Positions 35,275 through 43,839 of a stretch of 64,000 nt of DNA are shown here, in pieces. Source of the stretch: Aliarcobacter sp. (GTDB taxonomy: Bacteria; Campylobacterota; Campylobacteria; Campylobacterales; Arcobacteraceae); assembly GCA_028688995.1 (NCBI GenBank), contig JAQTXB010000005.1, positions 158,725 to 222,724 of the forward strand. Reading direction: 5' to 3'. The number at the start of each line of letters is the position of its first letter. The stretch's first letter is position 1. The notes under the pieces were generated by a model, which was not told the DNA's origin, did not search any database, and saw only the letters and a program-made list of their open reading frames with translations. The position numbers and the translations under genes are program-made.

Positions 35275-36468
35275 CTATTTTCCCTTTATCAAAATGGTAA
35301 TATATTTACTTGACCACAAAAGTAAAACAATCAATAATAAGCTAACTGTTAGATTTACAAAAAATATATAATCCAATTCAAAGTTTGGGATAAATGAAGT
35401 AAATATTCTTAGTATTGTCACTATTTGAACACATATAAATATAAATGTAGCAAAATTATTTGCATGAATCATACTTCCTGAATGTCCTAAAATAACCCTA
35501 GTTCCAAAACCAACAAGCATAGTAATAAAATATCCTAAAGCTAAAGTGTGAATTACAGCTTTTTCAAAAATAATATTTGGGTCATAAAATACCATTAATC
35601 CTTGAAGAATAGAGATAAAAAATGCAATTGGAATCCAATAAAGTCCAAAAAATAAAATCCACATTATTGAAGGAACTTTAAATATTGGAAGTTTCCATTT
35701 AATTAGCTCTTTTGTAATAATTATAAACAAAGGAATATCTGCTATTAGATTTATTCTTGCATTGTCAAAAGATAAAAGAATAACTTTTAATACTAAAAAA
35801 CCAAACACTAAAAATAAAAGATTTTCACTTTTATTAATTTTATATGTTGCATCTTTTGCTGTTGTAAAAAAAGGAATCATTCTTTGTGAAATTGTAAAAA
35901 TTATCATAAAAATAAATAGATAAAATCCACCATTAATAGCAATTCTTGAAACTTCATAAGAGTAAGTAAAATCTAAATTGGAGATTATAAATAAAACATG
36001 AAAAATAAGTCCTGTAGAAAATGCAATTAAAACCCATTTTGTATCTTCTTTTATTTTTACAGCACTTTTTTTATGAATTAAATAAAGTAATCTAAAACTA
36101 AAAACTTGAGCTATAAGCATCATTATTTGGAAAACAAAAGTGATTTTAGAATAAAAAATTAGCGTTAAAAGAATCCCAAAAGAAGCAATAAAATACAATA
36201 AGAATTGATTCATATAAACTTCTGTTTTTATCTCAGCTTGAGCTAAAAATCGAGGAAAAACAACAAATAAAAATCCTAAAAAGAATTGAATAAAAACAAC
36301 AAACACCATACTATAAGCATGAAATGTTAAAACTGTACTATCTAATGTTAAAATATTTGAATATGAAGCAATAAATAAAAACATAAAAAGTGTAAAGAAT
36401 AAAATACCACTTGTAAAAAATGGTTGATGTGGTTGAGAAGAGAACTTCTTATACCAAGTAGACAACAT
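35275..36468 (-). CDS. NnrS-family membrane protein
   Basis: A 397-aa protein with about twelve helices. It carries NnrS landmarks: SQPHQPFFTSGILFFTLFMFLF at the N-terminus, VFPRFLAQAEI, ISQRMIPFFTTAKD, and HTLALGYFITMLVGFGTRVILGHSGS near the end, with conserved histidines likely to bind heme or copper. NnrS proteins are linked to nitric-oxide stress and denitrification in other bacteria; no nitrate genes are in this window. It lies 66 bases upstream of msrP on the same strand and behind the terminator of the Sel1 gene. Confidence 0.87.
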   Translation of the reverse strand: MLSTWYKKFSSQPHQPFFTSGILFFTLFMFLFIASYSNILTLDSTVLTFHAYSMVFVVFIQFFLGFLFVVFPRFLAQAEIKTEVYMNQFLLYFIASFGILLTLIFYSKITFVFQIMMLIAQVFSFRLLYLIHKKSAVKIKEDTKWVLIAFSTGLIFHVLFIISNLDFTYSYEVSRIAINGGFYLFIFMIIFTISQRMIPFFTTAKDATYKINKSENLLFLVFGFLVLKVILLSFDNARINLIADIPLFIIITKELIKWKLPIFKVPSIMWILFFGLYWIPIAFFISILQGLMVFYDPNIIFEKAVIHTLALGYFITMLVGFGTRVILGHSGSMIHANNFATFIFICVQIVTILRIFTSFIPNFELDYIFFVNLTVSLLLIVLLLWSSKYITILIKGK

Positions 36469-36484
36469 AATTTCTCCTAAAAAT

Positions 36485-36512
36485 AAGCCACTTTAAAAAA
36501 AGTGGCTTTTTG
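36485..36512 (-). terminator. Terminator after Sel1-repeat gene
   Basis: A 10-bp stem AAGCCACTTT/AAAGTGGCTT with a 4-A loop is followed on the minus strand by TATTTTT. It lies in the gap before the NnrS gene. Confidence 0.8.
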
Positions 36513-36567
36513 ATTTTGAGAAATTATATCAATTATAAAAGTCTAAAACCTTGATTGTAAACAAGAG

Positions 36568-37311
36568 TTATTTATATACTGTACCTTTTAAATTATCATA
36601 AGCTTTACACGCTTCTTGAAGATTCATACCACAAGCCTTTGTAAATAGTTCAAGAGCTTTGATATTATCTTTTCTATAATATTCATCTTCAATATACATA
36701 ATTCCAAGATTATAACAAGCTTTTGCATACCCTAAATCACAAGATTTTGTATAAAGGAGAGCTGATCTTCCTAGATTCTTTTCAACTCCATCTGCATTAT
36801 TGTATCTAACAGCTAAATTATAACAAGCTTTTGAATGGTCTAAATTACAAGCTTTTGTCAGATAATCTACAGTTTTGAAAGTATCTTTTTCAACTCCATC
36901 TCCAACAGAAAACATATTTGAAATGTTATAACATGAAGCTGCTAATCCAGCCTCACAAGTTTTTTCGTATAAACTTAACGCTTTTTTTGCATCTAATCTA
37001 ACCCCATAACCCTTTTGGTACATATAAGCTAAATTATAACAAGCTTTATCATGACCATCATCACAAGCTTTAGCAAAAGCTTCTGCAGCTTTAAAATATT
37101 CTTGTTCAACATTTGTTCCATTATAATACATAAGTCCTAGATTGTAACATCCAGAAGAGGCACCATTATCACAGGCTTTTTTAAATATTTCGATAGCTTG
37201 TTCGTTATTTCCATTTTGATATTCCACATAACCATCATTCACAGCCGCTGCAAATAAAGATTGTAGACCTAACAAAAAAAACAGTGTAATTTTTAATGAT
37301 TTTTTTAACAT
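36568..37311 (-). CDS. Exported Sel1-like repeat protein (Hcp-type)
   Basis: A 247-aa exported protein (signal MLKKSLKITLFFLLGLQSLFAAA). It has about six Sel1-like repeats of roughly 36 residues, each with the pattern A-C-x-x-G-x-x-x-A/G-C-Y-N-L-G/A (ACDNGASSGCYNLGLMYYNG, ACDDGHDKACYNLAYMYQKG, and so on). Each repeat has a cysteine pair eight residues apart, as in the cysteine-rich Hcp proteins of Helicobacter, where it forms a disulfide staple. Function is probably protein binding in the periplasm. It is flanked by terminators and transcribed alone. Confidence 0.88.
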   Translation of the reverse strand: MLKKSLKITLFFLLGLQSLFAAAVNDGYVEYQNGNNEQAIEIFKKACDNGASSGCYNLGLMYYNGTNVEQEYFKAAEAFAKACDDGHDKACYNLAYMYQKGYGVRLDAKKALSLYEKTCEAGLAASCYNISNMFSVGDGVEKDTFKTVDYLTKACNLDHSKACYNLAVRYNNADGVEKNLGRSALLYTKSCDLGYAKACYNLGIMYIEDEYYRKDNIKALELFTKACGMNLQEACKAYDNLKGTVYK

Positions 37312-37376
37312 GATTTACTCCTACTAATAAATTTAGTGTGAGTTATTATACTACTTATTTAGATAAAAAAGAGAAT

Positions 37377-37400
37377 AAAAAGCCACAAAAGTGGCTTTTT
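37377..37400 (-). terminator. Terminator after tpx
   Basis: A 10-bp stem AAAAAGCCAC/GTGGCTTTTT with an AAAA loop lies 13 bases after the tpx stop. Confidence 0.85.
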
Positions 37401-37413
37401 AAAAGATTAAAGA

Positions 37414-37962
37414 TTAGTGGCAACCGCAACCAGTTCCACAAGAACCAGAAGATGCTACAACACCATTAGCCGCTGCTAATGCTGCTTCATAATTTGGCTC
37501 TTCAGTAATTTCAGGACAAATTTCTTTATAAGTAATAATTCCTTTTGCATCAATTACAAATACTGCTCTACAAGCAACACCAGCTAATGCTCCTGAAGAG
37601 ATTAGAACTCCATAAGATTTAGCGAAAGCTTTTGCTCTGAAATCTGAACCAACAGTTAAGTTCTCGATTCCTTCAGTTGTACAAAATCTTTTCATTGCAA
37701 ATGGTAAATCCATAGAAACTACGATTACTTCTGCATTTTCAATTTTTGCTGCTGCTTCATTGAATTTTCTAGTTTCAGCTGCACATACTGCTGTATCTAA
37801 AGAAGGAACTACAACTACGATTTGAGTTTTACCTTTTCCTCCACCAACTTGAACATCTGATAAATCTTGTGCTACTACAGTTACAACTGGTGCAATATCT
37901 CCAACTTTTACATCTGTTCCACTTAAAGTTACTTCATTACCTTTTAATTTTGTTGTTGCCAT
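37414..37962 (-). CDS. tpx: Thiol peroxidase with cysteine-rich C-terminal tail
   Basis: A 182-aa peroxiredoxin of the Tpx subfamily that reduces peroxides with electrons from thioredoxin. Peroxidatic C60 is in VVPSLDTAVCAAETRKFN and resolving C94 in FAMKRFCTTEGIENLTVGSDFR, the Tpx spacing. Unusually, the normal end (EPNYEAALAAA) is followed by NGVVASSGSCGTGCGCH. This adds a tail of about 14 residues with three cysteines and a final histidine, which could bind metal or serve as an extra redox site. It is monocistronic with its own terminator. Confidence 0.95.
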   Translation of the reverse strand: MATTKLKGNEVTLSGTDVKVGDIAPVVTVVAQDLSDVQVGGGKGKTQIVVVVPSLDTAVCAAETRKFNEAAAKIENAEVIVVSMDLPFAMKRFCTTEGIENLTVGSDFRAKAFAKSYGVLISSGALAGVACRAVFVIDAKGIITYKEICPEITEEPNYEAALAAANGVVASSGSCGTGCGCH

Positions 37963-38066
37963 TATTATTTTCCTTTAATTTATTTAAATTTATACGAAAT
38001 TATAATCAAATAGGATAAATTTACTCTTAATTATTTGCAATCAAGATGTAATTATTTTATCTGTTA

Positions 38067-38906
38067 CTATTTAACTCTAATACCATCTTCTTCAAGGATA
38101 ATTTTATCCTCACTTATTAGTTTTGTCAATGATGCTTTGAAAGCTTTTTTACTAATTCCAAAGACTCTGTGTATATCGTCTGCTTCACTTTTATATGTAA
38201 AATCTAATTTTCCACCATTTTGAACTAATATATCAAAAACTTTATCTCCTGATGGTTTTTCACCAATTTTTTGTAAAGATATATCTATTTTATTATCATC
38301 TCTAATATTTTTTACATAAGCTCTTTTTTTATCGCCAATTTTTAAATTTTCAAAGATTTCTGTGTGATAAATCATTCCATCGTAAGAGTTATTTACTATA
38401 ACTTTATATCCAAGTGGTGTTTTTGAATAAAGTATAATCTCAACCTCAGCATTTTTTTCTAAATCTTTTATCTCTTTTAATAAATCATACTTTTCTGAAG
38501 CTATTAATCTATTAGTTCTTTCATCAAGTTGAAGTTGTAAAACTTTTCTATTACCAATAGTGTAAGTTCCCTTTTGTTTATTTTTAGGAACCAAAATATG
38601 TTTAGGTAATCCAATATCCACAAAAGAGCCAAATTTCATAGAATCAACAATCTCTAAAGAAGCAAATTCATATAAATATACATAAGGTTTTAACGTAGTA
38701 GCTACCAGTCTATCTTCACTATCTGTATATATAAATACATCAAGAAAACTGCCTATTTCCATAGACTTTGTGACATAGGCATTTGGAAGTAAAACTTCTG
38801 TTTGGTCATCACTAATTAGATAGATTCCAGGTTCGCTAACTCTATTAACTGCAAGAGTATTTAACTCACCCACGTAAATGTGTTCATTTATTTGTTTTTC
38901 ATTCAT
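38067..38906 (-). CDS. CvfB-like S1 RNA-binding protein
   Basis: A 279-aa cytoplasmic protein with tandem S1-type OB folds and a winged-helix end, the CvfB/YitL layout. Key segments are MKFGSFVDIGLPKHILVPKNKQ, GYKVIVNNSYDGMIYHTEIFENLKIGDKKRAYVKNIRDDNKIDISLQKIG and the terminal helix-turn-helix DDIHRVFGISKKAFKASLTKLISEDKI. I reject the track's TTG start at 38954, because a TATAAT lies within that extension. The ATG at 38906 opens the conserved part. In Staphylococcus CvfB affects virulence gene expression; the role here is unknown. Confidence 0.82.
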   Translation of the reverse strand: MNEKQINEHIYVGELNTLAVNRVSEPGIYLISDDQTEVLLPNAYVTKSMEIGSFLDVFIYTDSEDRLVATTLKPYVYLYEFASLEIVDSMKFGSFVDIGLPKHILVPKNKQKGTYTIGNRKVLQLQLDERTNRLIASEKYDLLKEIKDLEKNAEVEIILYSKTPLGYKVIVNNSYDGMIYHTEIFENLKIGDKKRAYVKNIRDDNKIDISLQKIGEKPSGDKVFDILVQNGGKLDFTYKSEADDIHRVFGISKKAFKASLTKLISEDKIILEEDGIRVK

Positions 38907-38943
38907 TTTGGTTTTTCCGTTTCTATTTTTTGTTTTATCGCAG

Positions 38944-38949
38944 ATTATA
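38944..38949 (-). promoter_or_regulatory. -10 element for the cvfB-like gene
   Basis: Minus-strand TATAAT (GGCTATAATCTG) lies 37 bases before the ATG at 38906. It supports the shorter start. Confidence 0.55.
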
Positions 38950-39108
38950 GCCAAATAATCCTTTTTAGTTATTTTCTTCCCCTTTTTCTCTGATATGCAG
39001 AAATATTAAACTTTTTTAACTATTTTAATATGAAAAAATGTCATATATTGTGCTACAAGTTTCTTAATTAAAGAGGTTATTATTTATTTTTGAGTTTTTT
39101 TATATGCA

Positions 39109-39130
39109 TTCCCAACGTAGACGTTGGGAA
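39109..39130. repeat. REP-like palindrome TTCCCAACG...CGTTGGGAA
   Basis: A perfect 9-bp stem with a 4-base loop (TAGA) followed by CGA and an A-run lies in the 38955-39159 gap downstream of the metal permease gene. It is GC-richer than its surroundings and lacks a convincing T-tract for that gene. It looks like the widespread 'CCCAACGT/ACGTTGGGAACG' palindromic repeat of bacterial intergenic regions (recalled, not searched). Confidence 0.55.
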
Positions 39131-39159
39131 CGAAAAAATGTTTGGAATGAGGGAAGTAA

Positions 39160-39954
39160 CTATCTTTTAAAAAGTTTCACAATCGCTAAAACAACAACTG
39201 CTACTAAAATAATACTTGCACCTGAACTAATATCATAAGAGTAAGAGACAAGCAATCCTAGGATTGTAAATATCGTGGCTAAAATAGAGCTAATTATCAT
39301 CATTGTTGATAATTTTGTTGAGAAACTCTCAGCTAAATATGTGGGAATTGTTAAAAGTGCAATTACTAAAATCAATCCTACAGCTTTAATAGCTGCCACC
39401 ACACAAAGTGCTGCTAGAATCAAAATTAGGGTATAAAAGAACTTTACATTTGTACCTCTTAAACTTGCAAATTCACTATCATAAGAAACTGCCAAAATCT
39501 GTTTATAAAAAAATACAACTATTGAGATAATGAAAACATCTAAAACACTCATATAAATCAAATCATCCCTTGAAACGGCAATGATTGAGCCAAAAAGATA
39601 TGACATCAAATCCACATTATATCCAGGTGTCAAATCCACAAATATAATACCAATTGCCATTCCACTAGCCCACATCATACCAATAATAGCATCAATTCGT
39701 GTTCTATTTTTTAGAGTGATTATTGCAATTATAACAGCTGTTAATACTGCAAAAACAGTTGCCCCAAATAGCACGGGAAGTCCTAAATAAATAGCAAGTC
39801 CAATTCCTCCATAAGAGCTGTGAGCGATTCCACCTGTTAAAAAAGTAATCTTATTTACAACAACAAGCGAACCTATTATTCCTGCTGCTATTGATATTAG
39901 AATTCCAGCGATTAAGGCATTTTGAATAAAATCATATTGTAATATTTCTAACAT
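39160..39954 (-). CDS. Metal ABC transporter permease, ZnuB/MntB family
   Basis: A 264-aa inner-membrane permease with eight or nine helices, the size of the ABC-3 family that imports zinc or manganese. Marks are AGILISIAAGIIGSLVVVNKITFLTGGIAHSSYGGIGLAIYLG (the conserved HSSYGG region) and AIKAVGLILVIALLTIPTYLAESFST. It lies 9 bases after the ATPase gene. No solute-binding protein gene is adjacent, so ZnuA would be encoded elsewhere. Zinc is the more likely metal given the operator-like palindrome, but this is inference. Confidence 0.88.
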   Translation of the reverse strand: MLEILQYDFIQNALIAGILISIAAGIIGSLVVVNKITFLTGGIAHSSYGGIGLAIYLGLPVLFGATVFAVLTAVIIAIITLKNRTRIDAIIGMMWASGMAIGIIFVDLTPGYNVDLMSYLFGSIIAVSRDDLIYMSVLDVFIISIVVFFYKQILAVSYDSEFASLRGTNVKFFYTLILILAALCVVAAIKAVGLILVIALLTIPTYLAESFSTKLSTMMIISSILATIFTILGLLVSYSYDISSGASIILVAVVVLAIVKLFKR

Positions 39955-39963
39955 TTTTTGCCT

Positions 39964-40704
39964 TTAATGATTGTGGTCACAACAAACATGAGATTTTCCC
40001 AAAGCTGATAAAAGCTCAACTTCACATAAATGTTCATTTTGTGTATTTATATTTTTTTGCATATTTTCCAATGAGTGGTAAACTAGATTTTTATTTATAT
40101 GCGCTACATTTTTTGCATAGTTTAATAAAACTGAAATATCATGGCTAACTACAACTATACAAATAGATTTATTTAGCTCTTTTAACAACTCATAAATCTC
40201 TCTTTGACCTTTTACATCAATACTTGCAGTTGGTTCATCAAGTAACATGATTTTTGGATTTGAACAAAGTGCTCGGGCAATAAAAACCCTTTGTCTTTGA
40301 CCTCCACTTAAATCACCAATTTTTGAATTGGCAAATTCTGCCATACTAACTTTTTTTAAAGAATCCATTGCACAAGATATATCTTCCTTTGAATAACCAA
40401 ATATTTTTCTTTTTGAACTTGTATGTCCCATTAAAACAATTTCCAAAGCTGTAATTGGAAAATCTATATTTAAATTTGTATTTTGAGGAACATATCCTAT
40501 TAAACTATTTTTTATTTTTTTATCAATTTTTCCAGTTTGAGGTGTTAATAAACCTAAAATTAGTTTTAATAAAGTAGATTTTCCTCCACCATTGGGACCA
40601 ATTATTGCTAAAAAATCATCATCTTTTATTGATAAATTTATATCTTCTAATACATCTGTTTTATTATATTTGTAAAATAAATTACTAATATTTATTAATT
40701 CCAC
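39964..40704 (-). CDS. Metal ABC transporter ATPase, ZnuC family
   Basis: A 246-aa ATPase partner of the permease. Walker A GPNGGGKST is at 36-44, signature LSGGQRQRVFIARAL, Walker B IMLLDEPTAS, and switch histidine VVSHD. The end ALGKSHVCCDHNH is cysteine- and histidine-rich and could bind metal. I use GTG at 40704 (MELINISNLFYKYN) rather than the track's TTG at 40725, because AAAGG lies eight bases before the GTG and the longer form would run into the palindrome at 40720-40736. It follows the YdcF gene by 60 bases. Confidence 0.88.
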   Translation of the reverse strand: MELINISNLFYKYNKTDVLEDINLSIKDDDFLAIIGPNGGGKSTLLKLILGLLTPQTGKIDKKIKNSLIGYVPQNTNLNIDFPITALEIVLMGHTSSKRKIFGYSKEDISCAMDSLKKVSMAEFANSKIGDLSGGQRQRVFIARALCSNPKIMLLDEPTASIDVKGQREIYELLKELNKSICIVVVSHDISVLLNYAKNVAHINKNLVYHSLENMQKNINTQNEHLCEVELLSALGKSHVCCDHNH

Positions 40705-40719
40705 TACAAAAACCTTTAC

Positions 40720-40736
40720 TTGCAACTTTGTTGCAA
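40720..40736. promoter_or_regulatory. Perfect palindrome TTGCAAC-TTT-GTTGCAA, candidate Zur-type operator
   Basis: A 17-bp perfect inverted repeat lies 16 bases before the ATPase start, directly in the 60-base gap from the YdcF gene. The position fits a repressor blocking initiation of the metal-importer operon. TGCAAC/GTTGCA half-sites resemble operators of Fur-family zinc regulators in some proteobacteria (recalled, not searched). Confidence 0.6.
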
Positions 40737-40764
40737 TAGTATCAAAGATTAGATAAATCTAATC

Positions 40765-41508
40765 TCAAATTTCATTTCTTAACCAAGAATAAGCTAATCC
40801 CAAATATTCATGAATTGCTGTTTCACTATTTCTAATATTTTTTCCAGAAAAATATGAAGAATAAGAATCATCTTCATAAGCCAAATGATTTGTAGGACTT
40901 GCTATTACATTAAGACCCTCTTTTTGAAATAATAAAATTGATCTTTTCATATGACTTGCACTTGTTACTAAAATTAAAGCTTCATCTCCAACAACTCTTT
41001 TGGTTTCAATTGCCTCTTCTTTTGTATCTTTTGTAGTATCAAGTCTAATAATATCTTCTTGTTTTACACCCAAAGAAATAGCCAATTTTTCTTGCATGAA
41101 AGCATGAGAATTTTCATCACTAGCACCATATCCTGAAAGAATTAATTTTGCATTTTCAAGATTTCTATAATGTTTTATTCCTTCAACTAATCTATTTATT
41201 CCAACCATTTTTACCTGTGAAGTAATACTTAAACTCTCATCACTTTTGTGTCCACTTCCTAAAACTAAAATATAATTTACCTTTGGTGTTTGTAATAGCG
41301 CTTGATGTGAATTTTCAAGTGGAGCTAAAAGAGCATTTGAAAATGGTTGAAAAGAAAATATTAAAAACCAACTAAGTCCTAAAAACAAAAATATCTTCGC
41401 TTTTTTATAAGAGTTAAACATCAAATAAATAAAGGCGATAAAAAGTAAAAAAAGACCAATTGGAATTGGCAACAAAAAAGCTGAAACAATTTTTTTAAAT
41501 ATAAACAT
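40765..41508 (-). CDS. YdcF/ElyC-like DUF218 membrane protein
   Basis: A 247-aa protein with two N-terminal helices (FLLPIPIGLFLLFIAFIYLMF and AKIFLFLGLSWFLIFSF). A DUF218 domain follows: NYILVLGSGHKSDESL, IKHYRNLENAKLILSGYGASDENSHAFMQEKLAISLGVKQEDIIRLDTTKDTKEEA and VTSASHMKRSILLFQKEGLNVIASPTNHLAY. ElyC and SanA homologues in E. coli affect envelope integrity and vancomycin tolerance. It follows the AmmeMemoRadiSam B gene with no gap, so it belongs to that operon. Confidence 0.85.
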   Translation of the reverse strand: MFIFKKIVSAFLLPIPIGLFLLFIAFIYLMFNSYKKAKIFLFLGLSWFLIFSFQPFSNALLAPLENSHQALLQTPKVNYILVLGSGHKSDESLSITSQVKMVGINRLVEGIKHYRNLENAKLILSGYGASDENSHAFMQEKLAISLGVKQEDIIRLDTTKDTKEEAIETKRVVGDEALILVTSASHMKRSILLFQKEGLNVIASPTNHLAYEDDSYSSYFSGKNIRNSETAIHEYLGLAYSWLRNEI

Positions 41509-42300
41509 CTATTTTCCTATGAGAGCTGATGTATATCCCACAACCCTACTTTTATCTTTTGTCACATCAGCACTTGTACAATAGTTTAGTACCTTAGTTT
41601 CATAATTATTCTTAATCGCCCAATTTATAATCGCTTTTACACCAGTTTTTCCACAAGCTTCACAATAATCAAACATCTCTAAATCTTTTTTATCTATTGC
41701 ATTTAAACAAATATTATCTTTTTTATTTGCCTCTTCAAGGGTGTAAAAGTGGCTTAAATCTGTACTTATAACTACAAAATTCAACTCATCTTCTAAAACC
41801 TCATCAATCACTTTTGATAAATTTTTATAATCAATTTCACCATAAACTATCTCTACTAATTTTACATCACCGAAATAATGTTTTATAAATGGAGCTTGCG
41901 TTTCAGTTGAATGCTCAAATTCACATTCAACGTTAAAATCTAAAAAATCATATTTATCTATTAAATTTTGAGAAAACTCTTTATCAATTTTTAGATTTCC
42001 AAGTGGCGTTTCATATTCATCATAAAGTGCAACACTAGCACCTTTTAAATAAACTCTATGTGATGGACCAATTACTACCACTCTTTTTATATCTTTTATT
42101 GAAGCTGAAACTAACTTGTAAGCCATATTTGCAGTAAAACCACTATAAATATATCCAGCATGTGGAACTATTATGGCTTTAATGTTCTCAAATGTTTCAG
42201 CATTTATAGCAAAACTATTAAAATGCTCAAAAAACTTTAAAATCTCTTCTTTTTTCTCAGGATAAAAACTTCCACTTACAACTGCTTTTCTTATATTCAT
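41509..42300 (-). CDS. amrB: AmmeMemoRadiSam system protein B (MEMO family)
   Basis: A 263-aa protein of the MEMO1 family, related in fold to class III non-heme iron dioxygenases. The conserved blocks are VSGSFYPEKKEEIL, IIVPHAGYIYSGFTANMAY, VVVIGPSHRVYLKG, LGNLKIDKEF, EFEHSTETQAPFIKHYF, VISTDLSHFYTLEEAN and VVGYTSALIG. The metal-site-like histidines (VPHAGY, GPSHR, DLSHF) and E-H-S are retained. It overlaps the radical SAM gene by 4 bases. The biological function of this three-gene system is not established. Confidence 0.92.
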   Translation of the reverse strand: MNIRKAVVSGSFYPEKKEEILKFFEHFNSFAINAETFENIKAIIVPHAGYIYSGFTANMAYKLVSASIKDIKRVVVIGPSHRVYLKGASVALYDEYETPLGNLKIDKEFSQNLIDKYDFLDFNVECEFEHSTETQAPFIKHYFGDVKLVEIVYGEIDYKNLSKVIDEVLEDELNFVVISTDLSHFYTLEEANKKDNICLNAIDKKDLEMFDYCEACGKTGVKAIINWAIKNNYETKVLNYCTSADVTKDKSRVVGYTSALIGK

Positions 42301-43283
42301 TTGAAAACTCCATCAAGTTTTGTTTTACATTTAGGACAACATCCATCAAGAACTTTGTTTTCTAAAACATTAAAATATTCTCTTCTTATTAATATTTCAC
42401 CACAATTCTTACAAACAGTATCATTTTCAAAACTGCTATTTCCCATATAAACATAGTTTAACCCATGACTTTTTGCAATATCATAAGCCATTTCTAGACT
42501 CTCATCTTTTGTTCGTTCTAAATCTTGTTCTTTATAATCTGGGTGAAAAGCACTAATATGCCAAGGAACATCAACTCCAAGATTTTCTTTTATAAATTTA
42601 ACTATATTTTCTAATTCAACTTTTGAATCATTTTTTGAAGGAACTATCAAAGTTGTAATTTCTAAATGAATGTCATTCTTTTTTATGTTTATCAAATTAT
42701 CACAAACAACTTTTAAATCACCACCTAAAGATTTTTTATAATAGTTTTTATCAAAAGATTTCAAATCAATATTCATAGCATCAATAACACCTTTCATATC
42801 AGATATTACTTCACTACTTTCAAATCCATTTGAAACAAAAACAGATTTTATATCAAACTCTTTTGCCTTTAAAGCTATATCTTTAGCAAATGGATAAAAA
42901 ATTGTTGGTTCATTATATGTATATGAAATTGATTCACATTTTTTTTCTATAGCAAGGTTTACAATTTCTTCTACACTAAAATAGTTGTTTTTATTTATAT
43001 TCGAAGTTTGCGAGATTTGCCAATTTTGACAAAATGGACATCTAAAGTTACAACCAACAGTTCCTAAACTAAGAGATTTTGATGAAGGTAAAAAATGATA
43101 AAGAGGTTTTTTTTCTATTGGGTCAATATTTAAAGCACTTAAATATCCATAAACCAAACACTCTATTTTTTCACCAATATTTTTATTAACTCCACAAACT
43201 CCTGTTTGATTCTCTTTTAATTTACAATAATATGAACATAATAGACAAACTAATCTATCTTTTTCTTGTTTATAAAATTTCAT
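42297..43283 (-). CDS. amrS: AmmeMemoRadiSam system radical SAM enzyme
   Basis: A 328-aa radical S-adenosylmethionine enzyme related to pyruvate-formate-lyase activating enzymes. The cluster motif Cx3Cx2C is C78-C82-C85 in GTVGCNFRCPFCQNWQIS. An N-terminal cysteine cluster (CLLCSYYCKLKENQTGVCGVN) and a C-terminal pair set (CKNCGEIL...CCPKCKTKL) could bind zinc or a second cluster. ISYTYNEPTIF and HISAFHPDY are AmrS signatures. Both flanking genes overlap it by 4 bases, showing tight coupling. Confidence 0.93.
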   Translation of the reverse strand: MKFYKQEKDRLVCLLCSYYCKLKENQTGVCGVNKNIGEKIECLVYGYLSALNIDPIEKKPLYHFLPSSKSLSLGTVGCNFRCPFCQNWQISQTSNINKNNYFSVEEIVNLAIEKKCESISYTYNEPTIFYPFAKDIALKAKEFDIKSVFVSNGFESSEVISDMKGVIDAMNIDLKSFDKNYYKKSLGGDLKVVCDNLINIKKNDIHLEITTLIVPSKNDSKVELENIVKFIKENLGVDVPWHISAFHPDYKEQDLERTKDESLEMAYDIAKSHGLNYVYMGNSSFENDTVCKNCGEILIRREYFNVLENKVLDGCCPKCKTKLDGVFK

Positions 43284-43825
43284 TTTATCTTCTTAACTTC
43301 ATAAGTAAAAACTAAAGGATGAAAATCTAAACAATTTACTTCAAAACTTCCTTTATAACAAAGATGCGAGAAAAACTCTTCAAAAGTTGGAAGTTGTTCC
43401 CAAACTTGCGGTAAAAATGTACTTCTTCGTCCATCTTTTTGTAAAATTACACCATGGATATTTGGTTTTATTTTTGATTTTAAATCTTCTATATCATTAT
43501 AAATCACTTCAACTGGCGTTGATAATATAGAAATTTCAATCTTTACTTTTTTAAACTCGTCAAGGGTTAGTTCATAAAATCTTGGGTCTTCAAAAGCTGC
43601 TGCAAAGGCATTTGAAATCAAATCATCTAAAAGTGGACGATGTGCTTGCAAAGTTCCAATACAACCTCGAAGTTGATTATTTAAAGTCAATGTTACAAAA
43701 GTTGCACCATTTTGGGCTAAAAATGGAAAATCTTTTAAGAGTTGTTCTTTATTTATTTTTATACTTGAATCAAACTTCTTTTCTATTGATTTTTTTGCAA
43801 TATCTAATAAAACATGATTTTCCAT
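43280..43825 (-). CDS. amrA: AmmeMemoRadiSam system protein A (AMMECR1 family)
   Basis: A 181-aa protein that is almost all AMMECR1 domain: GATFVTLTLNNQLRGCIGTLQAHRPLLDDLISNAFAAAFEDPRF. The diagnostic LRGCIG hexapeptide is intact. GVILQKDGRRSTFLPQVWEQLPTFEEFFSHLCYK follows. It is the first of the three system genes, 14 bases downstream of hemH, with AGGAG upstream. Human AMMECR1 and bacterial homologues lack a settled biochemical role; a radical SAM and MEMO partnership is known from gene context. Confidence 0.92.
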   Translation of the reverse strand: MENHVLLDIAKKSIEKKFDSSIKINKEQLLKDFPFLAQNGATFVTLTLNNQLRGCIGTLQAHRPLLDDLISNAFAAAFEDPRFYELTLDEFKKVKIEISILSTPVEVIYNDIEDLKSKIKPNIHGVILQKDGRRSTFLPQVWEQLPTFEEFFSHLCYKGSFEVNCLDFHPLVFTYEVKKIK

Positions 43826-43839
43826 TTTAAACTCCTATT

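Noticed and set aside
36568-37311. Direct DNA repeats within the Sel1 gene as a tandem repeat locus
   Set aside because: The periodicity is at protein level (about 36 residues) and the DNA copies have diverged. It is ordinary Sel1-repeat coding sequence.
38907-38954. N-terminal extension of the CvfB-like protein from a TTG start
   Set aside because: The extension contains the TATAAT, and the conserved protein begins at the ATG at 38906.
40705-40725. TTG start for the metal ABC ATPase given in the track
   Set aside because: It runs into the palindrome (40720-40736), and the GTG at 40704 has a properly spaced ribosome site.
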